A DNA stretch of 43,452 bases from Anaerolineales bacterium. GTDB taxonomy: Bacteria > Chloroflexota > Anaerolineae > Anaerolineales > UBA11858. Numbering within the stretch: position 1 is the stretch's first letter; the number at the start of each line of letters is the position of its first letter. A program made the translations under genes and the position numbers. The notes below the pieces were generated by a model, which worked only from the letters and a program-made list of their open reading frames with translations, was not told where the DNA came from and ran no database searches. Shown piece by piece: positions 40,459 through 43,452 of the stretch. The stretch lies in contig JAIORG010000065.1 of the NCBI GenBank assembly GCA_021108255.1, positions 1 to 43,452 of the forward strand. The letters run 5' to 3'.

Positions 40459-43068
40459 TCAGGGGCAAATGCAGTAGGGAGCCGTGGTCCTACTCGAACT
40501 CATCGTACCTCCAGCTACTTTACAGGCCGCTTCACCAAGGTCAGCATTACATTTAGGTAGAGGAATAGAAACCCCGGACTGCAAGTAGGCTGGATCCACA
40601 CAGTCGCCCACAAAAAGTTTCAGATCCAGCGCCAAGCCTAGTGCTTCGGGCGGCAAGCTGAACATGCAGTACAGCCGATCTGGAAAGCCCTGCAATCCAC
40701 AGTTATCGGATTCGAACTCGCCCAGCAGTGCCCTGAATTCGGGTTGAGCTGGGAGGTCGACAGGGAATCTAAAGTAGAGCGGCAGGACCAGGGTGTCTGC
40801 TGGCACGTTAAGTACGAGGACCGATATATCCATGTTTTCAAAGGGATCACAGTTGGATGAGGAATCATCGGGTGGATCTCCAGGCAGAGGAGGTGGCAGT
40901 GGGGGCGCTGGAGGATCGTTGGGATCGAATTCATAGGATCCGGGATCACAGTTGGCTCCCTGGGGGCGGGTAATCCCACGTTGATCTTCTGTTACCCCTG
41001 CGCAACCAGAGAGGACATCGATCAAGGGACTTCCAGGCAGCAGGGAATGGGTAGCGGTACCGCCGCCGTTTAACAATAACAGCCCGATCATGGGGTTGGT
41101 TTCTACAGTGCCTCCACAGGTATTATCCGTGCTGTAGACTCCGGAGTGTGAATAATTCATACCATTTCTAAGCTGACAATTCACAGGTAGATTATCGACA
41201 AAAAGGGAGTTTTCAACGGAAGCCCTTCCCTCAAGGTTTACTGCTCCTCCTCCCCAATTCGAATAGAAATTAACTTCCGTATCATCAGGTTCGGTAGCCA
41301 TATTATTGGAAAAGGTCGTGTGTGTGATATCCACGTCAGATGAGCCCATCGCCATTAACCCGCCACCCCTCCAGGCAGTATTCCCGGAGAAAGTACTGTT
41401 CGTGATATACAGATCTCCTCGATACTTAGACATACCTCCCCCGAAATGTGAGGCATTTCCAGCAAAAGTGCTATTTGATATGCTGGTCGGTCCATAGTGA
41501 TCAGACCAAATTCCACCCCCCCTGAATATCGCCTGATTATAATTGAATGTGGAACCTGTTATTGTAGTATTAACGGTTATATTGACGAGACCCCAAGTAC
41601 TATTCGGCGTGTAATTCTCGGGGTACCCAATGGCAATGCCACCTCCCCGTTCAGCAGTGTTGCCGGAGGCATATATACCAGAAAGCTGGTTCGTATCAAG
41701 AAGCAGGAGCGCCCCCCCCATGGATACTGCTTGATTCTCAGTGAATAATGTGCCCTGAATGGAGAGATCTCCCATCACGTGGCAGATAGCGCCGCCATGG
41801 GATTGAAGGGCTGCATTCCTAGATATCATGCCATCAATGATTTGAGTACTGGAAGTGATGCGCGGGGCAGTTTCCAGGTCCCCGGCTATGATGTCAAGGG
41901 AAGGGCTGCCGCCATTTCGGATCGCTCCGCAGCTGTTGGCAGTATTATCATTAAAATTACTATCCTCAATCTCCAAATCGGAATTCTCAGAAAAGATCGC
42001 TCCGCCAATCTCTGAGGCCGTATTGTGATTATAAGTAGAACGTTTGCTCGTTAGACTGCTGAGGTCTCCCTCGGCAGGTCTTTTGGAAAAGATCGCTCCT
42101 CCTAGGGCAGCTGTATTGATTTCAAAGGTACCGAAGCTTGCTGTTAAATCTGAAGCTTCCGAAAAGATCGCACCGCCGGATCCATCAGCTTGGTTAAATG
42201 AGAAAGCAGATCTCGTGATGATGACACCATTCGCTTCGTTTATCAGAGAGATTGCTCCGCCATCCCGAACGGCCCGGTTGCTGATAAAATACGAATCATC
42301 AATAATGACTAATCCACCGCTTGTATCAGATAAGTCTTTTTCGGCGTAGATTGCCCCACCGCTGCCATTAGATGAATTCGCATCAAAGGTAGAGGAGTAA
42401 ACAGTCAGGACACCGTTTTTGCTGTAGATCGCTCCCCCGAGATCACCCCCCTGGCTAGAAGGTTGTGAAGCATAATTCCTTAGAAAAATGCTGTTATTAA
42501 TGATCCTAACCCTTCCGGATTCATTATAGATAGCACCACCTCGGCCTGGGATAATATTATTCATATCCATGGGGCCGACCCCATTTTCAACAAAGTAAGT
42601 GCTGGATGCAAAAAAATCACCTTCAAAGACAATTACAGCACCCCCTAGCTGGCGTAGGCCGTTTTTTAAAGTGAGATCATAAAGTTCGAGATCTCCGGAT
42701 GGATCAACATAGAAATGTCCAAAACGAGGTTCGCTAGGATCTTTTTGAATTTCAATAGTCGCGTTATTTCCCTGGATGGTGATCTCGCTGGTAATAGCAG
42801 GTAATCCGTTGTATACCTTGGTGGAGCCCACCATTACCGAGTTATCAACCTGAGTGAGGGTGTAAACACAATTCGGATACAAATTAATAACATCCGGTCC
42901 AGCGGTACTGTTGGCCTGATTGATATGGCCAATCAAGTTGGATTCGCTGCATCCCGGAAAAAAGGGTGGGTTTTGAGGCGCCGGGGGGGAATTATCGCAG
43001 GCACTAAAAAGAACTGCCACGCATATCAATACTAGAATAAAAAACCGGTTGTTCTTGTGATGGGTCAT
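40459..43068 (-). CDS. Large beta-helix surface lipoprotein with a Cys-rich C-terminal domain
   Basis: An 869-residue secreted protein. The signal peptide ends at LFSACDN, a lipobox with lipidated C24. Residues about 45-700 are a right-handed parallel beta-helix built of repeated coils with GGAIY/GGAIF/GGGIW motifs (more than a dozen copies such as GGAIYNESG and GGAIFSEAS), as in polymorphic outer-membrane and choice-of-anchor proteins. A Pro/Asp spacer (PPAPPLPPPLPGDPPDD) then leads to about 130 residues with eight or so Cys, ending APYCICP, which I cannot assign. It is probably exposed on the cell surface for adhesion or polysaccharide contact. GGAGAGG precedes the ATG. It converges on the peptidase gene at a shared terminator. 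Confidence 0.85.
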   Translation of the reverse strand: MTHHKNNRFFILVLICVAVLFSACDNSPPAPQNPPFFPGCSESNLIGHINQANSTAGPDVINLYPNCVYTLTQVDNSVMVGSTKVYNGLPAITSEITIQGNNATIEIQKDPSEPRFGHFYVDPSGDLELYDLTLKNGLRQLGGAVIVFEGDFFASSTYFVENGVGPMDMNNIIPGRGGAIYNESGRVRIINNSIFLRNYASQPSSQGGDLGGAIYSKNGVLTVYSSTFDANSSNGSGGAIYAEKDLSDTSGGLVIIDDSYFISNRAVRDGGAISLINEANGVIITRSAFSFNQADGSGGAIFSEASDLTASFGTFEINTAALGGAIFSKRPAEGDLSSLTSKRSTYNHNTASEIGGAIFSENSDLEIEDSNFNDNTANSCGAIRNGGSPSLDIIAGDLETAPRITSSTQIIDGMISRNAALQSHGGAICHVMGDLSIQGTLFTENQAVSMGGALLLLDTNQLSGIYASGNTAERGGGIAIGYPENYTPNSTWGLVNITVNTTITGSTFNYNQAIFRGGGIWSDHYGPTSISNSTFAGNASHFGGGMSKYRGDLYITNSTFSGNTAWRGGGLMAMGSSDVDITHTTFSNNMATEPDDTEVNFYSNWGGGAVNLEGRASVENSLFVDNLPVNCQLRNGMNYSHSGVYSTDNTCGGTVETNPMIGLLLLNGGGTATHSLLPGSPLIDVLSGCAGVTEDQRGITRPQGANCDPGSYEFDPNDPPAPPLPPPLPGDPPDDSSSNCDPFENMDISVLVLNVPADTLVLPLYFRFPVDLPAQPEFRALLGEFESDNCGLQGFPDRLYCMFSLPPEALGLALDLKLFVGDCVDPAYLQSGVSIPLPKCNADLGEAACKVAGGTMSSSRTTAPYCICP

Positions 43069-43406
43069 GGGTTCCTCTCCTTGTTAATAGTTTCCGATGC
43101 GTCGTAATAAAAGGCCAAAAGTAAAGCTTTCTTCGGTATGTTCATTTTGGAGAATATTGAGCATCTCTCCTGATCCAGATTTTTATAATCATTTTTTCGA
43201 GGGCATAATTCCCACTCACTTAAAGAACGAAATAAGGGACCAAAATGTTACATGACCGGTGATGGAATCAACACTATACATGATCGCTCCCCTAATCAGT
43301 AATGTATTTCCGAATAGATAATGGAGAAAATAGCAAGGGATCGCCTTTTCAGGCAGCCCCATGTTTGTAATAATTGGGTTCTTCTTACTAAAAATCTATG
43401 CTGGTA
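43069..43406. other. Intergenic stretch without a supported gene
   Basis: About 340 bases hold the ribosome site of the lipoprotein gene (GGAGAGG, minus strand) and, probably, its promoter; no clear consensus pair stands out. A 26-codon minus-strand frame (43065-43145) ends at a TGA overlapping the lipoprotein ATG but has no ribosome site. I see no RNA gene or repeat. Confidence 0.6.
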
Positions 43407-43452
43407 TCAGGCTGCAGAACGTGGACAATAGTATCTGTTTCCCCTTCCACCC
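43407..43452 (-). CDS. Possible C-terminal end of a formamidopyrimidine-DNA glycosylase-like gene (cut by the right edge)
   Basis: The reverse strand from the edge reads GGRGNRYYCPRSAA and then a stop at 43407-43409. The Fpg/MutM zinc finger ends in a similar GRGTYYCPxCQ, so this may be its last 14 residues. The second zinc Cys of that end would here be Ser, which argues against an intact finger. With so few residues this is only a hint. Confidence 0.25.
   Translation of the reverse strand, partial: GGRGNRYYCPRSAA

Noticed and set aside
43065-43145. A 26-codon leader frame ending on the lipoprotein ATG
   Set aside because: The stop overlaps the lipoprotein start (ATGA), but the frame has no ribosome site and an ordinary composition. 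Chance is the simpler reading.
1-43452. tRNA, rRNA, CRISPR or insertion sequence anywhere in the window
   Set aside because: No T-loop-like GGTTCGAATC with matching acceptor stems, no regularly spaced long repeats and no transposase motifs were found on reading both strands.

Overview
The window is a continuous, gene-dense stretch of an anaerobe-type bacterial chromosome with a moderate G+C content. Gene families and architectures point to Chloroflexota, probably class Anaerolineae. Examples are a 7TM-GAF-HTH membrane regulator, a DtxR/FeoA/split-FeoB iron locus, an ABC permease-SpoIIM fusion and lipoprotein genes (lgt, lspA) typical of a one-membrane or atypical envelope. This placement is inferred from family recognition; no search was run. 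The window starts exactly at GGATCC and has roughly the size of a large-insert clone, so its left edge may be a cloning junction. I saw no tRNA, rRNA, CRISPR array, transposase or phage module.

Left part (1-6.8 kb): a cut-off MFS transporter gene reads leftward. A ferrous-iron locus then reads rightward from a promoter overlapped by a DtxR-like palindrome. It holds a soluble DtxR repressor, a second DtxR protein with an N-terminal membrane anchor and a C-terminal FeoA domain, and FeoB split into a GTPase protein and a membrane-pore protein. A two-gene ABC exporter of visibly higher G+C follows and ends at a strong terminator facing a ferredoxin gene.

Middle part (7-24 kb): mostly housekeeping genes. 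They are a DMT transporter, FtsK, Lgt, an ABC ATPase with its SpoIIM-fused permease, a metallo-beta-lactamase-fold hydrolase, an HNH protein, LspA, an RluD-type pseudouridine synthase, threonine aldolase and purine nucleoside phosphorylase. After these come an anchored surface protein, a GNAT enzyme, the 7TM-GAF-HTH protein, an S1-domain protein, a ComEA-like protein, an uncharacterised 65-residue protein and a second GNAT protein.

Phosphate region (25-36 kb): a PhoR/PhoB-like two-component pair reads rightward and converges on a compact eight-gene operon reading leftward. In transcription order the operon encodes a MshEN-like/universal-stress fusion, PstS, PstC, PstA, PstB, a membrane-anchored sulfate-binding-protein-like protein, a Na/Pi-cotransporter-like protein and a two-domain universal stress protein. 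Four 7-base direct repeats at 11-12 base steps, resembling a Pho box, lie just upstream. This operon is the most interesting assembly here. It joins a high-affinity ABC importer, a secondary transporter, an unexpected second solute-binding protein and two stress/sensor proteins. Its PstB lacks the usual Q-loop glutamine, and no phoU is present.

Right part (36-43.5 kb): fused formimidoyltransferase-cyclodeaminase, a CapA-like protein, a P1-family Ntn peptidase and a strong terminator. Reading leftward are a large beta-helix lipoprotein with a Cys-rich tail and, at the edge, a possible C-terminal remnant of a formamidopyrimidine-DNA glycosylase gene.
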